From: Streptomyces sp. HNM0574
Lineage (GTDB): Bacteria; Actinomycetota; Actinomycetes; Streptomycetales; Streptomycetaceae
Direction: 5' to 3'
Assembly (NCBI RefSeq): GCF_012726235.1
Contig: NZ_JAASAH010000001.1
Coordinates: forward strand, 372,001 to 436,000
Length of the DNA: 64,000 nt
Positions 1 through 8,316 of the stretch are shown here, piece after piece. The position numbers and the translations under genes were made by a program. The notes beneath the pieces are model-generated. The model did not search any database. It worked only from the letters and a program-made list of their open reading frames with translations, and was not told where the DNA came from. Each line of letters begins with the position of its first letter. The first letter of the stretch is position 1.

Positions 1-1184
1 AGAAGAAGGGCGACGGGGTCTCCTTCGCGGGGCACACGCTCGCCCGCGATCTGGACGGCGACGGGTACACCGACCTGGTGGCCGACGTCGACACCTACGG
101 CGCGGACAAGGGCGGCGACGGGGCGCGGAGCGGGCTGCTCGTCGTCTGGGGCTCGGCCGAGGGGCTGCGGGACGGCACGGGCACGTATCTGCGGGGCGTG
201 CCACGGGAGTTCAGCGTCGACCAGCCGGGCGACCACACCCTCGTCGCGGGCGATTTCGACGGGGACCGGCACCAGGACCTGGTCGTCGGGGCCGGCTCGG
301 CGAAGGGTCTGCTGCGGGGCCCGTTCACCCGCGAGGGCGCGCCCGCCGGGACGGCCGCCGTGCCGAAGACGGAGCACCGGCCCGAGGGCATGGTCTCCGA
401 GGGCGCGGTCTCGGACGCGTACGCGGCGGACCTGAACGCGGACGGGGCCGACGACCTGGTCACCGTCCACGAGTTCGAGGACGACGCGATGGGCGGCGGG
501 AAGTTCTCGGCCCTCACGCCCGGCGGACCGGACGGGTTCGGCACCCCGGACGCCACCGCGCTGCCCGGCATCGACCACGCCACCACCGGCGACGTCGACG
601 GCGACGGCAGCACCGACATCGTCCTCCGCCGGCACCCGGAGGACTCCGCTCCGGACAGCGCGGTGGAGGGCCCCGTCGAGGTGTTCCACGGCGGCAAGGA
701 CGGCCCGGGCAAGGGCGGTTCCCGGCACACGGTGCTCGACCAGGACACCGCGGGCGTGCCGGGGCGGACGCGGGACGGCGACGACTTCGGCGCGTCCCTG
801 GCCGCCGGCGACGTGGACGGCGACGGCGCGGCGGACGTCGCTGTCGGCGCCCCCGGACGGGACGAAGGCGCCGGCGCCGTGATCCTCCTGCGGGGCGGCC
901 GGGACGGACTCACCGGCGAGCGTGCGGAGTTGACGTCCTCTCCGGCACGGAGCGCCGAGGGCTTCGGCGCGGCCCTGCGGTTCCTGGACACCGACGACGA
1001 CGGCCACGCCGACCTGGCCGCGGGCGCACCCGGCGAGGACGGCGCACGGGGCGCGGCCCACCTGCTCCGCGGCGCCCGCGCGGGCCTCACCCGCGCGGGC
1101 GCGGCGCACCTCACCCCGGACACCTTCGGCATCCCGGCCCCGGCACCCGCCCGGATCGGCCTCGGCGCGCACTTCGCCCGCTGA
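1..1184 (+). CDS. FG-GAP repeat (integrin alpha-like) protein, 5' truncated by window
   Basis: The reading frame is open from base 3 and enters the window already coding, so the start and any signal peptide lie outside. The 393 visible codons hold at least six calcium-loop motifs of FG-GAP blades (DLDGDGYTD, DFDGDRHQD, DLNADGADD, DVDGDGSTD, DVDGDGAAD, DTDDDGHAD), some preceded by FGASL or FGAAL. Such blades fold into an extracellular beta-propeller in integrin alpha chains, and Streptomyces encode many secreted proteins of this kind. The function here is unknown: adhesion or surface binding is an inference from the fold. The gene converges on aceB and ends just before a perfect hairpin at 1201-1242. 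Confidence 0.85.
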   Translation, partial: KKGDGVSFAGHTLARDLDGDGYTDLVADVDTYGADKGGDGARSGLLVVWGSAEGLRDGTGTYLRGVPREFSVDQPGDHTLVAGDFDGDRHQDLVVGAGSAKGLLRGPFTREGAPAGTAAVPKTEHRPEGMVSEGAVSDAYAADLNADGADDLVTVHEFEDDAMGGGKFSALTPGGPDGFGTPDATALPGIDHATTGDVDGDGSTDIVLRRHPEDSAPDSAVEGPVEVFHGGKDGPGKGGSRHTVLDQDTAGVPGRTRDGDDFGASLAAGDVDGDGAADVAVGAPGRDEGAGAVILLRGGRDGLTGERAELTSSPARSAEGFGAALRFLDTDDDGHADLAAGAPGEDGARGAAHLLRGARAGLTRAGAAHLTPDTFGIPAPAPARIGLGAHFAR

Positions 1185-1200
1185 GCCCGGGCCGCACGCG

Positions 1201-1242
1201 CCGCCGCCCGCCCGCCGGGCTGAACTGGCGGGCGGGCGGCGG
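1201..1242. terminator. Bidirectional hairpin terminator between FG-GAP gene and aceB
   Basis: A perfect 16-bp stem (1201-1216 with 1227-1242, CCGCCGCCCGCCCGCC and its complement) closes a 10-nt loop. It sits between two convergent genes, 17 nt past the first stop and 25 nt past the aceB stop on the other strand. There is no clear T-run, which is usual for Streptomyces hairpins. Confidence 0.8.
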
Positions 1243-1266
1243 GTGTTGCGGGTCCCCGGGAGTGGC

Positions 1267-2880
1267 TCAGCCGAGCAGCTCGTAGGCGGGGAGGGTGAGG
1301 AAGTCCTCGTACTTCTCGTCGAGGGCGACCCGGAGCAGCAGGTCGTGGGCCTGCTGCCACTTGCCCGCCTCGAAGGTCTCCGAGCCGAGCTCGGCGCGCA
1401 GCGCGTCGAGGTCCTCGGCGGCGACCTTGCGGACCAGCTCGGGGGTGACCTTCTCGCCGGTGTCGAGGACGACGCCCGCGTTGATCCACTGCCAGATCTG
1501 GGAGCGGGAGATCTCGGCGGTGGCCGCGTCCTCCATCAGGCCGAAGATGCCGACGGCGCCCAGGCCGCGCAGCCACGCCTCGATGTAACGGGTGCCGACC
1601 TGAACGGCGTTGACGAGACCGTCGTGGGTCGGCTTCGCCTCGATGGTGTCGACCGCGATGAGGTCGGCGGCCTTGACGTCCACGTCCTCGCGGAGCTTGT
1701 CCTTCTGGTTGGGGCGCTCGCCGAGGACCGCGTCGAAGGACTCCATGGCGACGGGCACCAGGTCGGGGTGGGCCACCCAGGAGCCGTCGAAGCCGTCGCC
1801 GGCCTCGCGGTCCTTGTCGCCGCGGACCTTGTCGAAGGCGATCCGGTTGGCCTCGGCGTCCTTGCGGGACGGGATGAACGCGGCCATGCCGCCGATCGCG
1901 TGCGCGCCGCGCTTGTGGCAGGTGCGCACCAGGAGCTCGGTGTACGCGCGCATGAACGGTGCGGTCATGGTGACGGCGTTGCGGTCCGGGAGGACGAACT
2001 TCTCCCCGGCGTCACGGAAGTTCTTGACGATGGAGAAGAGGTAGTCCCAGCGGCCCGCGTTCAGACCGGCGGCGTGGTCCCGCAGCTCGTAGAGGATCTC
2101 GTCCATCTCGTACGCGGCCGTGATCGTCTCGATGAGGACGGTGGCGCGGACGGTGCCCTGCGGGATGCCGCAGTAGTCCTGGGCGAAGACGAAGATCTCG
2201 TTCCACAGCCGCGCTTCCAGGTGCGACTCGGTCTTCGGCAGGTAGAAGTACGGGCCCTTGCCGAGGTCGATGAGGCGCTGCGCGTTGCGGAAGAAGTACA
2301 GGCCGAAGTCGACCAGGGCGCCGGGGACGGGGGTGCCGTCGACCTGGAGGTGCCGCTCGTCCAGGTGCCAGCCGCGGGGGCGGACGACGACGGTGGCCAG
2401 CTCCTCGGCGGGCTTGAGCGCGTAGGTCTTGCCGCGGTGGTCGGTGAAGTCGATCCGGCGCTCGTAGGCGTCGGTCAGGTTGAGCTGGCCGCCGATGACG
2501 TTCTCCCAGGTGGGAGCGGAGGCGTCCTCGAAGTCCGCGAGCCACACCCGGGCGCCGGAGTTGAGCGCGTTGATGGTCATCTTGCGGTCGGTGGGGCCGG
2601 TGATCTCGACGCGGCGGTCGTTGAGGGCCTCGGGTGCGGGGGCCACCTTCCAGTCGCCCTCGCGGACGGAGGCGGTCTCCGGGAGGAAGTCCAGGGTCGC
2701 GGTGCGCGCGATCTCGGCGCGGCGTTCGGCGCGCTTGGCCAGCAGCTCGTCACGTCGCGGGGTGAAGCGGCGGTGCAGCGCGGCGACGAACTCCAGGGCG
2801 GCGTCCGTCAGCACCTCCTCCTGGCGCTCCACGGGGGCGGCGTCGACGACGGCCAGCGGAGACGGCGCTGGTGCGGACAT
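1267..2880 (-). CDS. aceB: Malate synthase (AceB type)
   Basis: A 537-residue protein of the malate synthase A family, which condenses glyoxylate and acetyl-CoA to malate and CoA in the cytoplasm. The family signature is visible at residues about 267-283 (RDHAAGLN followed by GRWDYLFS), and the length equals that of bacterial MSA. The N-terminal segment is rich in Pro and Ala, and the protein begins MSAPAPSPL. The gene lies near the allantoin genes and has a TTCC-n7-GGAA site in its promoter like those of allR and allB. This fits established work in S. coelicolor, where AllR controls allantoin genes together with a malate synthase gene, so that glyoxylate released from allantoate enters central metabolism. 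The promoter lies about 200 nt upstream. Confidence 0.96.
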   Translation of the reverse strand: MSAPAPSPLAVVDAAPVERQEEVLTDAALEFVAALHRRFTPRRDELLAKRAERRAEIARTATLDFLPETASVREGDWKVAPAPEALNDRRVEITGPTDRKMTINALNSGARVWLADFEDASAPTWENVIGGQLNLTDAYERRIDFTDHRGKTYALKPAEELATVVVRPRGWHLDERHLQVDGTPVPGALVDFGLYFFRNAQRLIDLGKGPYFYLPKTESHLEARLWNEIFVFAQDYCGIPQGTVRATVLIETITAAYEMDEILYELRDHAAGLNAGRWDYLFSIVKNFRDAGEKFVLPDRNAVTMTAPFMRAYTELLVRTCHKRGAHAIGGMAAFIPSRKDAEANRIAFDKVRGDKDREAGDGFDGSWVAHPDLVPVAMESFDAVLGERPNQKDKLREDVDVKAADLIAVDTIEAKPTHDGLVNAVQVGTRYIEAWLRGLGAVGIFGLMEDAATAEISRSQIWQWINAGVVLDTGEKVTPELVRKVAAEDLDALRAELGSETFEAGKWQQAHDLLLRVALDEKYEDFLTLPAYELLG

Positions 2881-3087
2881 GGTGGGTCACTCCTTCGGCG
2901 AACGGTGCCGCGGGCCGCGGGGCGGGGAGCCGTCGGGGCGGTTCCTCCGGGTCCGGTGACGGGCCCGGGGAACCACCGGACCGCGGGCTGCGCGGCACGG
3001 GGTGCCACGCGCCCGTCGGGGCTCCGCAGCGCGGTCTTCGGCGCCGCATGGGTTCCGGCATAGGTGATGGGCGCTTCTGAACAGTGG

Positions 3088-3116
3088 AGACTAGTTTCCT
3101 CATAGTGGAACTTCAA
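3088..3116 (-). promoter_or_regulatory. Predicted aceB promoter
   Basis: On the minus strand a -35 box TTGAAG (3116-3111) and a -10 box TAGTCT (3093-3088) are separated by exactly 17 bp. The spacer is almost entirely filled by the dyad TTCCACTATGAGGAA. A start near 3080 would give an untranslated leader of about 200 nt. Confidence 0.6.
3096..3110. promoter_or_regulatory. Putative AllR (IclR-family) operator of aceB
   Basis: Imperfect dyad TTCCACTATGAGGAA (minus strand) between the -35 and -10 boxes, ideally placed to block RNA polymerase. It resembles sites upstream of allR (6561-6575) and allB (6798-6812). That AllR binds it is an inference from position, similarity and the published AllR regulon. 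Confidence 0.55.
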
Positions 3117-3371
3117 TAGTGTGTTGACGTCGAGACACCTCTCACCCGGTTTCGCGGACGCGAGATGGCTCACAGTGCCACCGTGGAACCGGTCCGTTAC
3201 CGGCACATCGCCACGGACGCCCGTCGCACACGGCGAGGGCCCGCAGCCCCGTCGTGACACGGCATCCGGGGCGGTCCGCACCCCGCGCGCGGGGCGATCA
3301 CCAGGCCGGACGGGGTCCGTGCGGGGCGAATGGTTGTGCGGGCCAGCCAGTGGACGTTCATCTGCGGCACT

Positions 3372-3377
3372 TAGGCT
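3372..3377 (+). promoter_or_regulatory. -10 box of a leaderless-type promoter (DedA gene)
   Basis: TAGGCT ends 7 nt before the ATG at 3385, the geometry of leaderless Streptomyces mRNAs. A weak -35 candidate TGGACG lies 15 bp upstream at 3351-3356. No ribosome-binding site precedes the ATG. Confidence 0.5.
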
Positions 3378-3384
3378 CCGTGGC

Positions 3385-4056
3385 ATGATCGAAGACTGGG
3401 CCACCGGGCTCATGGAGTCCCTCGGGGCGGTCGGCGCGGGAATCGCCATCGCGCTGGAGAACCTGTTTCCGCCCCTCCCGAGCGAAGTGATTCTCCCGCT
3501 CGCCGGGTTCACCGCACACAAGGGCGGGATGAGCCTCGCCGCCGCGATCGTGTGCACCACCATCGGATCCGTCGTGGGCGCGCTCGCGCTCTACGGGGTC
3601 GGCGCGTGGCTGGGCCGGGAGCGGACCATCGCCCTGGCCTGGCGGATTCCGCTGCTGAAGGTCTCCGACATCGAGAAGACCGAGGCGTGGTTCACCAAGC
3701 ACGGCACCAAGGCCGTCTTCTTCGGCCGGATGGTGCCGATCTTCCGGAGCCTCATCTCCGTGCCCGCCGGTGTGGAGCGGATGCGCGTCGGCGTCTTCCT
3801 GCTGCTCACCACGCTCGGCAGCCTGATCTGGAACACCCTGTTCATCCTCGCCGGGTACGGGCTCGGCGCCCAGTGGCACCGCATCACCGAGTACGTCGGC
3901 GTCTACTCCAAGGTCGTCCTGGTCGTCGTCGCGCTCGGCGCGATCGCCTTCATCGCGGCGCGGGTCCGCAAGGCGCGGGCCGCCCGGAGGGCCGGCGACG
4001 GGGCCGGTGACGGCTCCGGTGAGGGGCGTACGGGGCGGGGGCGGCACCGTAAGTAG
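3385..4056 (+). CDS. DedA family membrane protein
   Basis: A 223-residue integral membrane protein of the DedA/SNARE-associated family, whose members act as undecaprenyl-phosphate or phospholipid flippases/transporters. The family's acidic-proline motif is at residues 25-34 (ENLFPPLPSE), and the F-x-G-R-x3-x-x-R-x6-AG motif is at about 112-130 (FFGRMVPIFRSL, then PAG). Several hydrophobic helices follow, then a positively charged Arg/Gly-rich cytoplasmic tail. I chose the ATG at 3385 because a TAGGCT box lies 7 nt before it and the protein begins there like other DedA proteins; the frame stays open further upstream without coding character. The substrate is unknown. Confidence 0.88.
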   Translation: MIEDWATGLMESLGAVGAGIAIALENLFPPLPSEVILPLAGFTAHKGGMSLAAAIVCTTIGSVVGALALYGVGAWLGRERTIALAWRIPLLKVSDIEKTEAWFTKHGTKAVFFGRMVPIFRSLISVPAGVERMRVGVFLLLTTLGSLIWNTLFILAGYGLGAQWHRITEYVGVYSKVVLVVVALGAIAFIAARVRKARAARRAGDGAGDGSGEGRTGRGRHRK

Positions 4057-4100
4057 GTGACGCCGCTTGTGCGTTGAGGGGTGCGGGTGGCGCGGTGGTT

Positions 4101-4124
4101 TTCGCGCAGTTCCCCGCGCCCCTT
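4101..4124 (+). repeat. Dispersed short repeat, copy 1
   Basis: First of four copies of a motif centred on GCGCAGTTCCCCGCGCCCC. It lies in the gap between the convergent DedA and nucleotidyltransferase genes. Copies 2-4 are at 4164-4187, 22483-22504 and 24051-24074. Confidence 0.7.
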
Positions 4125-4163
4125 TTGCGTGTGTGCCCCGGGCTGTGTGGTGCGTCGTGGTTG

Positions 4164-4187
4164 TTCGCGCGGTTCCCCGCGCCCCTT
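4164..4187 (+). repeat. Dispersed short repeat, copy 2
   Basis: Second copy, 63 bp from the first and differing at one base (GCGCGGTTCCCCGCGCCCC). It is 15 nt from the end of the convergent nucleotidyltransferase gene. Confidence 0.65.
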
Positions 4188-4201
4188 TCGGCCTCAGGGG
4201 C

Positions 4202-4864
4202 TCAGGGGGAGAGGCGGTTCAGGTCTTCCGGGGTGTCGATGTCGTGGGGGTCGGCGAGGTCGGCGCATTCGACGAGGGTGAGTTCGGGGGCGTGCGCGCG
4301 GAGGTAGTCCCGTGCGCCCCGGTCGCCCGTCGCGCTCTCGGCGATGCCCCGCCAGTGCGCGGCGCCGAACAGGACGGGGTGGCCGCGGCGGCCCGAATAG
4401 GCCGCCGCCACAAGGGAGTCGGGGCCCGCCGCGGCAGCCGCGCGGACCCGGGCGACCGTCTCGGCGCCGATGCCCGGCTGGTCCACCAGTGAAATCAGGA
4501 CGGCTTCCGTGCCGGGCGGCAGGGCCCGCAGTCCGACGCGGAGCGAGGAGCCCATGCCCTCCGCCCAGCCGGGGTTGTCCAGCAGTACGGCGCCGGGGAT
4601 GCGGACGCGGGCGCGCACCGCGTCGGCGGCCGCGCCCAGCACCACGTACAGCGGGTCGCAGCCGCCCTCGCGCAGCGCGGCCGCCGCGTGCTCGGCCAGC
4701 GGCCTGCCGTGGTGCGGGAGCAGGGCCTTCGGCCGGCCGCCCAGCCGCCGCCCGCCACCCGCCGCGAGCAGCAGCCCCGCCACCCGGGGCCCCGACGGCC
4801 CGCCCCCGGCCCGGGAGCCCGCCGACTGCCCTGCCGCCGTGCGCTGTTGGTCCTGGTGTGTCAT
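4202..4864 (-). CDS. MobA-like NTP transferase (molybdenum cofactor nucleotidyltransferase type)
   Basis: A 220-residue protein with the NTP_transf_3 fold of MobA/MocA. The glycine-rich nucleotide loop is at about residues 30-48 (LLLAAGGGRRLGGRPKALL). It is followed by DNPGWAEGMGSSLRVGL and LVDQPGI, which carry the metal- and base-contacting residues of MocA-type enzymes, and by GHPVLFG. MocA adds CMP to molybdopterin, making the cofactor of xanthine dehydrogenase-type enzymes. That would suit the purine/allantoin neighbourhood, but this link is inference. The first 27 residues are a low-complexity extension. The gene is divergent from the DUF5955 gene. Confidence 0.82.
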   Translation of the reverse strand: MTHQDQQRTAAGQSAGSRAGGGPSGPRVAGLLLAAGGGRRLGGRPKALLPHHGRPLAEHAAAALREGGCDPLYVVLGAAADAVRARVRIPGAVLLDNPGWAEGMGSSLRVGLRALPPGTEAVLISLVDQPGIGAETVARVRAAAAAGPDSLVAAAYSGRRGHPVLFGAAHWRGIAESATGDRGARDYLRAHAPELTLVECADLADPHDIDTPEDLNRLSP

Positions 4865-5106
4865 ACGCCCTGCCTATCCCACCCCGCGCTCGCTGTCCCG
4901 CGCCGCCCCGCCGTTCGTCGTGGTCCGGGTACGTAGGGCGCTTACCGCCGTTTCACGTCCGGTGTCGGACAGTGGGGTATCCGCGCGGGAATCTGCGGCC
5001 TGAATTTCGCACTGCGTGTGGCGGGATGAGCGGAGGGTGGCGTTTACTGTGCGGATCGACCGCGTCTGACCAACGCGGAAGGTGTCATCTGTGTGGGGGA
5101 GAGACT

Positions 5107-5496
5107 GTGGGGCGGAGCGAAGCTGTGGGGAGTCAGCCGGTGCTGGGCGGTGCCGCGGATCCACGCGTGGCCGGTCTGTGCGCGAGCGTGGGGCGCCTGA
5201 GGGACGAACTGGACGCCTACCCGGCCGAGTTGCGGGACAGGCGCATCGCGGAGGAGGCGCTGGACGCGCTCGCCGCGATGGCGACGGCCGGCGTCCCCGA
5301 CGTGCAGGAGCTGCGCTTCGCGCTGCTCCAAGTGGCCGGTGCCGTCGGCTCGGTGAGCGCGCTCAGCGACTCCGTGGCGGCCGTGCGGCACGCCGTCGAG
5401 CTGTTCGGCGACCCCGCGCCCACGGTGCCGGAGCCCAGGCCGCCGGAGGCGGGCGAGCACCGGCGCCGCACCGAAACCGCCGACGAATCCCGCTGA
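5107..5496 (+). CDS. DUF5955 family protein
   Basis: A 129-residue, probably cytoplasmic alpha-helical protein. Its central part (about residues 20-100) matches the Streptomyces family DUF5955 as I remember it: heptad-like helices with ELDAYPAELRDR, ALDALAAMA and VAGAVGSVSALSD, then a Pro/Glu-rich tail. I chose the GTG at 5107 because GGGGGAGAG precedes it by a few bases; the frame is open upstream but not coding. No function is known. It lies between the nucleotidyltransferase and allR and converges on allR. Confidence 0.72.
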   Translation: MGRSEAVGSQPVLGGAADPRVAGLCASVGRLRDELDAYPAELRDRRIAEEALDALAAMATAGVPDVQELRFALLQVAGAVGSVSALSDSVAAVRHAVELFGDPAPTVPEPRPPEAGEHRRRTETADESR

Positions 5497-5550
5497 CCCC
5501 GCGGGCGGCACCCCGTACGTGAGCTCGCCGGATGCCCCGGGCGCGATGTG

Positions 5551-5566
5551 CGCCGGGCACCCGGCG
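5551..5566. terminator. Short GC hairpin between convergent DUF5955 gene and allR
   Basis: CGCCGGG and CCCGGCG face each other around a 2-nt centre, so the real loop would be 4 nt. It lies 7 nt from the allR stop and 54 nt past the DUF5955 stop. No T-run. Confidence 0.35.
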
Positions 5567-5573
5567 GGGTGCG

Positions 5574-6380
5574 TCAGGCGGGCGGGGGCTGGGTGTTGGC
5601 CAGTGCCTCGGAGAGCTCGGCGGCGACCTCGTGCAGCAGCGGGACGAACTTGTCCGTCGCCGCGTCGGTGACGCGTCCGGCCGGTCCGGAGATCGAAATG
5701 GCCGCGGGGGTGGGGGAGTCGGGGACGGCGACGGCGATGCAGCGCACGCCGATCTCCTGCTCGTTGTCGTCCACCGCGTAGCCGTCCTTCTGCACCGCCT
5801 CCAGCGCGTCGAGGAAGCCCTCGGGCGTGGTGAGGGTCTTCTCGGTGGCGGCCGGCATGCCGGTGCGGGCGAGCAGGGAGCGGATCTCCTCGGCGGGGGT
5901 GTCCGCGAGCAGGACCTTGCCGACGCCCGTCGAGTGCGGCAGCACGCGCCGCCCGACCTCGGTGAACATCCGCATGGAGTGCCGCGAGGGCACCTGCGCG
6001 ACGTAGACGACCTCGTCGCCGTCCATGAGCGCCATGTTGGCGGTCTCGCCGGTCTCCTCGACGAGGCGCGCGAGGTACGGCCGGGCCCAGGTGCCGAGCA
6101 GCCGGGAGGCGCTCTCGCCGAGGCGGATCAGGCGCGGGCCGAGGGCGTACCGCCGGTTCGGCTGCTGCCGTACGTAGCCGCAGGCGACGAGGGTGCGCAT
6201 GAGGCGGTGGATGGTGGGCAGCGGGAGGCCGCTGCTGCTGGACAGTTCGCTCAGTCCGACCTCGCCCCCCGCGTCTGCCATCCGCTCGAGCAGGTCGAAG
6301 GCGCGCTCGAGGGACTGGACTCCGCCTGTGGCGGCGGGAGCTGCGGTGGCGCTGGGTTTGCGCTCGTCGGACGGCGGCAC
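5574..6380 (-). CDS. allR: IclR family transcriptional regulator (AllR-like)
   Basis: A 268-residue repressor with an N-terminal winged helix-turn-helix at about residues 20-80 (SLERAFDLLERM, SGLPLPTIHRLMRTL) and a C-terminal IclR effector domain at about 85-260. In S. coelicolor the homologous AllR represses allantoin and glyoxylate-using genes and responds to allantoin-pathway metabolites. Here it is divergent from allB-alc and near aceB, the same context. The start is GTG with GGAAAGGAA upstream. A TTTCATTTCGTGGAA site 180 bp upstream of its start suggests autoregulation. Confidence 0.9.
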   Translation of the reverse strand: MPPSDERKPSATAAPAATGGVQSLERAFDLLERMADAGGEVGLSELSSSSGLPLPTIHRLMRTLVACGYVRQQPNRRYALGPRLIRLGESASRLLGTWARPYLARLVEETGETANMALMDGDEVVYVAQVPSRHSMRMFTEVGRRVLPHSTGVGKVLLADTPAEEIRSLLARTGMPAATEKTLTTPEGFLDALEAVQKDGYAVDDNEQEIGVRCIAVAVPDSPTPAAISISGPAGRVTDAATDKFVPLLHEVAAELSEALANTQPPPA

Positions 6381-6560
6381 GTCGCGGTTCCTTTCCTGGC
6401 GGGTCTGCCGAATGCTACCGGCCGGTGCCGTCGGTCACACAGGTCGCGTCCACGCGTTCCTGCCGGTCGCGGGCGGTTTGTCCGGATGTCGCGGGCGGTG
6501 CGGAGCAGCGGGGACGCGGTGCAACGGTCGGTTGCCACGTTCTGCTTCTCGGAACGAGTC

Positions 6561-6575
6561 TTTCATTTCGTGGAA
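6561..6575. promoter_or_regulatory. Putative AllR operator upstream of allR
   Basis: TTTCATTTCGTGGAA matches the aceB site at 10 of 15 positions. Its place between allR and allB suggests control of allR itself. Confidence 0.45.
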
Positions 6576-6770
6576 ACGTCCAAACCGGTCCGCACGTGAT
6601 CGGCTCCGGTCCGAGCCGGGCGTGCGGAGGGTGCGGCCCGCTCGCCCGGGCGCGACACGGGTTCCGGGAGCCGCTGCGGGCGCCGCTCGGCCCGAGGGTG
6701 CGGGAGAAGCGCAGGTCACGACCGTGCGGTGGGGAGGGTGTCCGGGGGCTGCGCCGGGGGCAGGGGGGTC

Positions 6771-6799
6771 TTGACTGTTGGGGAGTCGAAATGAAGACT
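6771..6799 (+). promoter_or_regulatory. Predicted allB-alc promoter
   Basis: TTGACT (6771-6776), a 17-bp spacer and AAGACT (6794-6799). The 15-bp operator-like site begins at 6798, so bound repressor would cover the transcription start. Confidence 0.5.
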
Positions 6800-6812
6800 C
6801 CATATACAGAAA
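6798..6812. promoter_or_regulatory. Putative AllR operator of allB-alc
   Basis: CTCCATATACAGAAA overlaps the -10 box and presumed start site of allB. It shares the TCCA and AGrAA half-sites with the aceB operator. Confidence 0.5.
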
Positions 6813-6972
6813 GTTGCTTTTCGCTTCCCGGAACCGTGGGGTGGTGGAGCTGCTCTCGCGGTCCCCGCATGCGCAGCCGCCGCCTCCGTACTTCCGGTGC
6901 TTCCATTGTGCCCGGACCCGGTGCGCCCCGAGCCGCCCGGCCGGTACGACAGCAGAAGAGGAGGGGCGTACG

Positions 6973-8316
6973 GTGCCCGACGTAACTCTCGTACTGCGCT
7001 CGACGCGCGTGATCACGCCCGACGGTGAGCGGCCCGCGTCCGTGGCCGTCGCCGACGGACGGATCGCCGAGGTACTGCCGCACGACGCGGAGGTGCCGGA
7101 GGGGGCGCGACTGGAGGACGTCGGGGACGACGTGCTGCTCCCCGGTCTCGTCGACACCCACGTGCACGTGAACGACCCGGGCCGCACCGAGTGGGAGGGC
7201 TTCTGGACGGCCACCCGCGCCGCGGCCGCCGGCGGCATCACCACCCTCCTCGACATGCCGCTCAACTCGCTGCCCCCGACGACCACCGTCGAGAACCTGC
7301 GCGTCAAGCAGGACGTGGCACGCGACAAGGCGCACATGGACACCGGGTTCTGGGGCGGCGCGATCCCCGGCAACGTCAAGGACCTGCGGCCGCTGCACGA
7401 GGCCGGGGTGTTCGGCTTCAAGTGCTTCCTCTCGCCCTCCGGCGTCGACGAGTTCCCCGAACTCGACCCGGAGCAGCTGGAGTCGGCGATCGCCGAGATC
7501 GCCTCCTTCGACGGTCTGCTGATCGTGCACGCCGAGGACCCGGACCACCTGCACGCGGCCCCGCAGCAGGGCGGTCCCGAGTACAAGAACTTCCTCGCCT
7601 CCCGCCCCCGCGCCGCCGAGAACGACGCCATCGCCCGGCTCATCGACCTCGCCCGCCGCTACGAGGCCCGGGTGCACGTGCTGCACCTCTCCTCCTCCGA
7701 CGCGCTGCCGATGATCGCCAAGGCGCGGGCCGAGGGCGTCCGCATCACCGTCGAGACCTGCCCGCACTTCCTGACCCTCACGGCCGAGGAAGTCCCGGAC
7801 GGCGCCACCGAGTTCAAGTGCTGCCCGCCGATCCGCGAGCGGGAGAACCAGGACGCGCTCTGGCAGGGCCTGGCCGACGGCACCCTCGACTGCATCGTCT
7901 CGGACCACTCGCCGTGCACCGCGGACCTCAAGTCCGACGACTTCGGCACCGCTTGGGGCGGCATCTCCTCCCTCCAGCTCGGGCTCCCCGCCATCTGGAC
8001 CTCGGCCCGCGAGCGCGGGCACAGCCTGGAGGACGTCGTGCGCTGGATGTCCTCTGCGCCCGCCGGACTCGCCGGGCTGGACGACCGCAAGGGCGCCATC
8101 GAGGCGGGCCGGGACGCCGACTTCACCGTCCTCGCTCCCGAGGAGACGTTCACCGTGGACGCGGCCGAGCTGTACCACCGCAACCAGGTGACCGCCTACG
8201 CGGGCAAGACCCTCCACGGCGTCGTGCGCTCCACCTGGCTGCGCGGCGAGCCCGTCACCGACCACGGCCGCATCACCCAGAAGACCGGCCGGCTCATCGA
8301 AAGGAACTCCGCATGA
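6973..8316 (+). CDS. allB: Allantoinase
   Basis: A 447-residue cyclic amidohydrolase that opens the hydantoin ring of allantoin to allantoate. Metal-site residues of the dihydroorotase/allantoinase fold are visible: H63 and H65 in [10 protein letters not shown], the carboxylated-lysine position K150 in [11 protein letters not shown]187 in IVHAEDP, a fourth His in VLHLSSSDA, and the Asp of VSDHSPCT. The GTG at 6973 is preceded by a GAAGAGGAGGGG ribosome-binding site and starts the protein in register with the family. The stop overlaps the alc start (ATGA), so the two are translationally coupled. Regulated by AllR by inference from the operator at 6798. Confidence 0.96.
   Translation: MPDVTLVLRSTRVITPDGERPASVAVADGRIAEVLPHDAEVPEGARLEDVGDDVLLPGLVDTHVHVNDPGRTEWEGFWTATRAAAAGGITTLLDMPLNSLPPTTTVENLRVKQDVARDKAHMDTGFWGGAIPGNVKDLRPLHEAGVFGFKCFLSPSGVDEFPELDPEQLESAIAEIASFDGLLIVHAEDPDHLHAAPQQGGPEYKNFLASRPRAAENDAIARLIDLARRYEARVHVLHLSSSDALPMIAKARAEGVRITVETCPHFLTLTAEEVPDGATEFKCCPPIRERENQDALWQGLADGTLDCIVSDHSPCTADLKSDDFGTAWGGISSLQLGLPAIWTSARERGHSLEDVVRWMSSAPAGLAGLDDRKGAIEAGRDADFTVLAPEETFTVDAAELYHRNQVTAYAGKTLHGVVRSTWLRGEPVTDHGRITQKTGRLIERNSA

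Larger units (their letters stand above)
2881..3384. other. 504-bp intergenic region between divergent aceB and DedA gene
   Basis: I see no supportable gene here. It holds a strong-looking aceB promoter with an operator in its spacer (3088-3116), an aceB leader of about 200 nt, and a leaderless-type promoter for the DedA gene close to 3385. Open frames in this stretch have no ribosome-binding site or recognisable product. Confidence 0.6.
6381..6972. other. 592-bp regulatory region between divergent allR and allB
   Basis: No gene is supported. It contains two TTCC-n7-GGAA-like sites (6561-6575 and 6798-6812) and a probable allB promoter with TTGACT at 6771-6776 and AAGACT at 6794-6799, 17 bp apart. 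The leader of allB would be about 170 nt and the leader of allR is also long. Confidence 0.6.

Noticed and set aside
6425..6985. A 186-codon open frame between allR and allB
   Set aside because: It overlaps the operators and promoter, has Arg/Gly/Cys-rich random composition and no ribosome-binding site.
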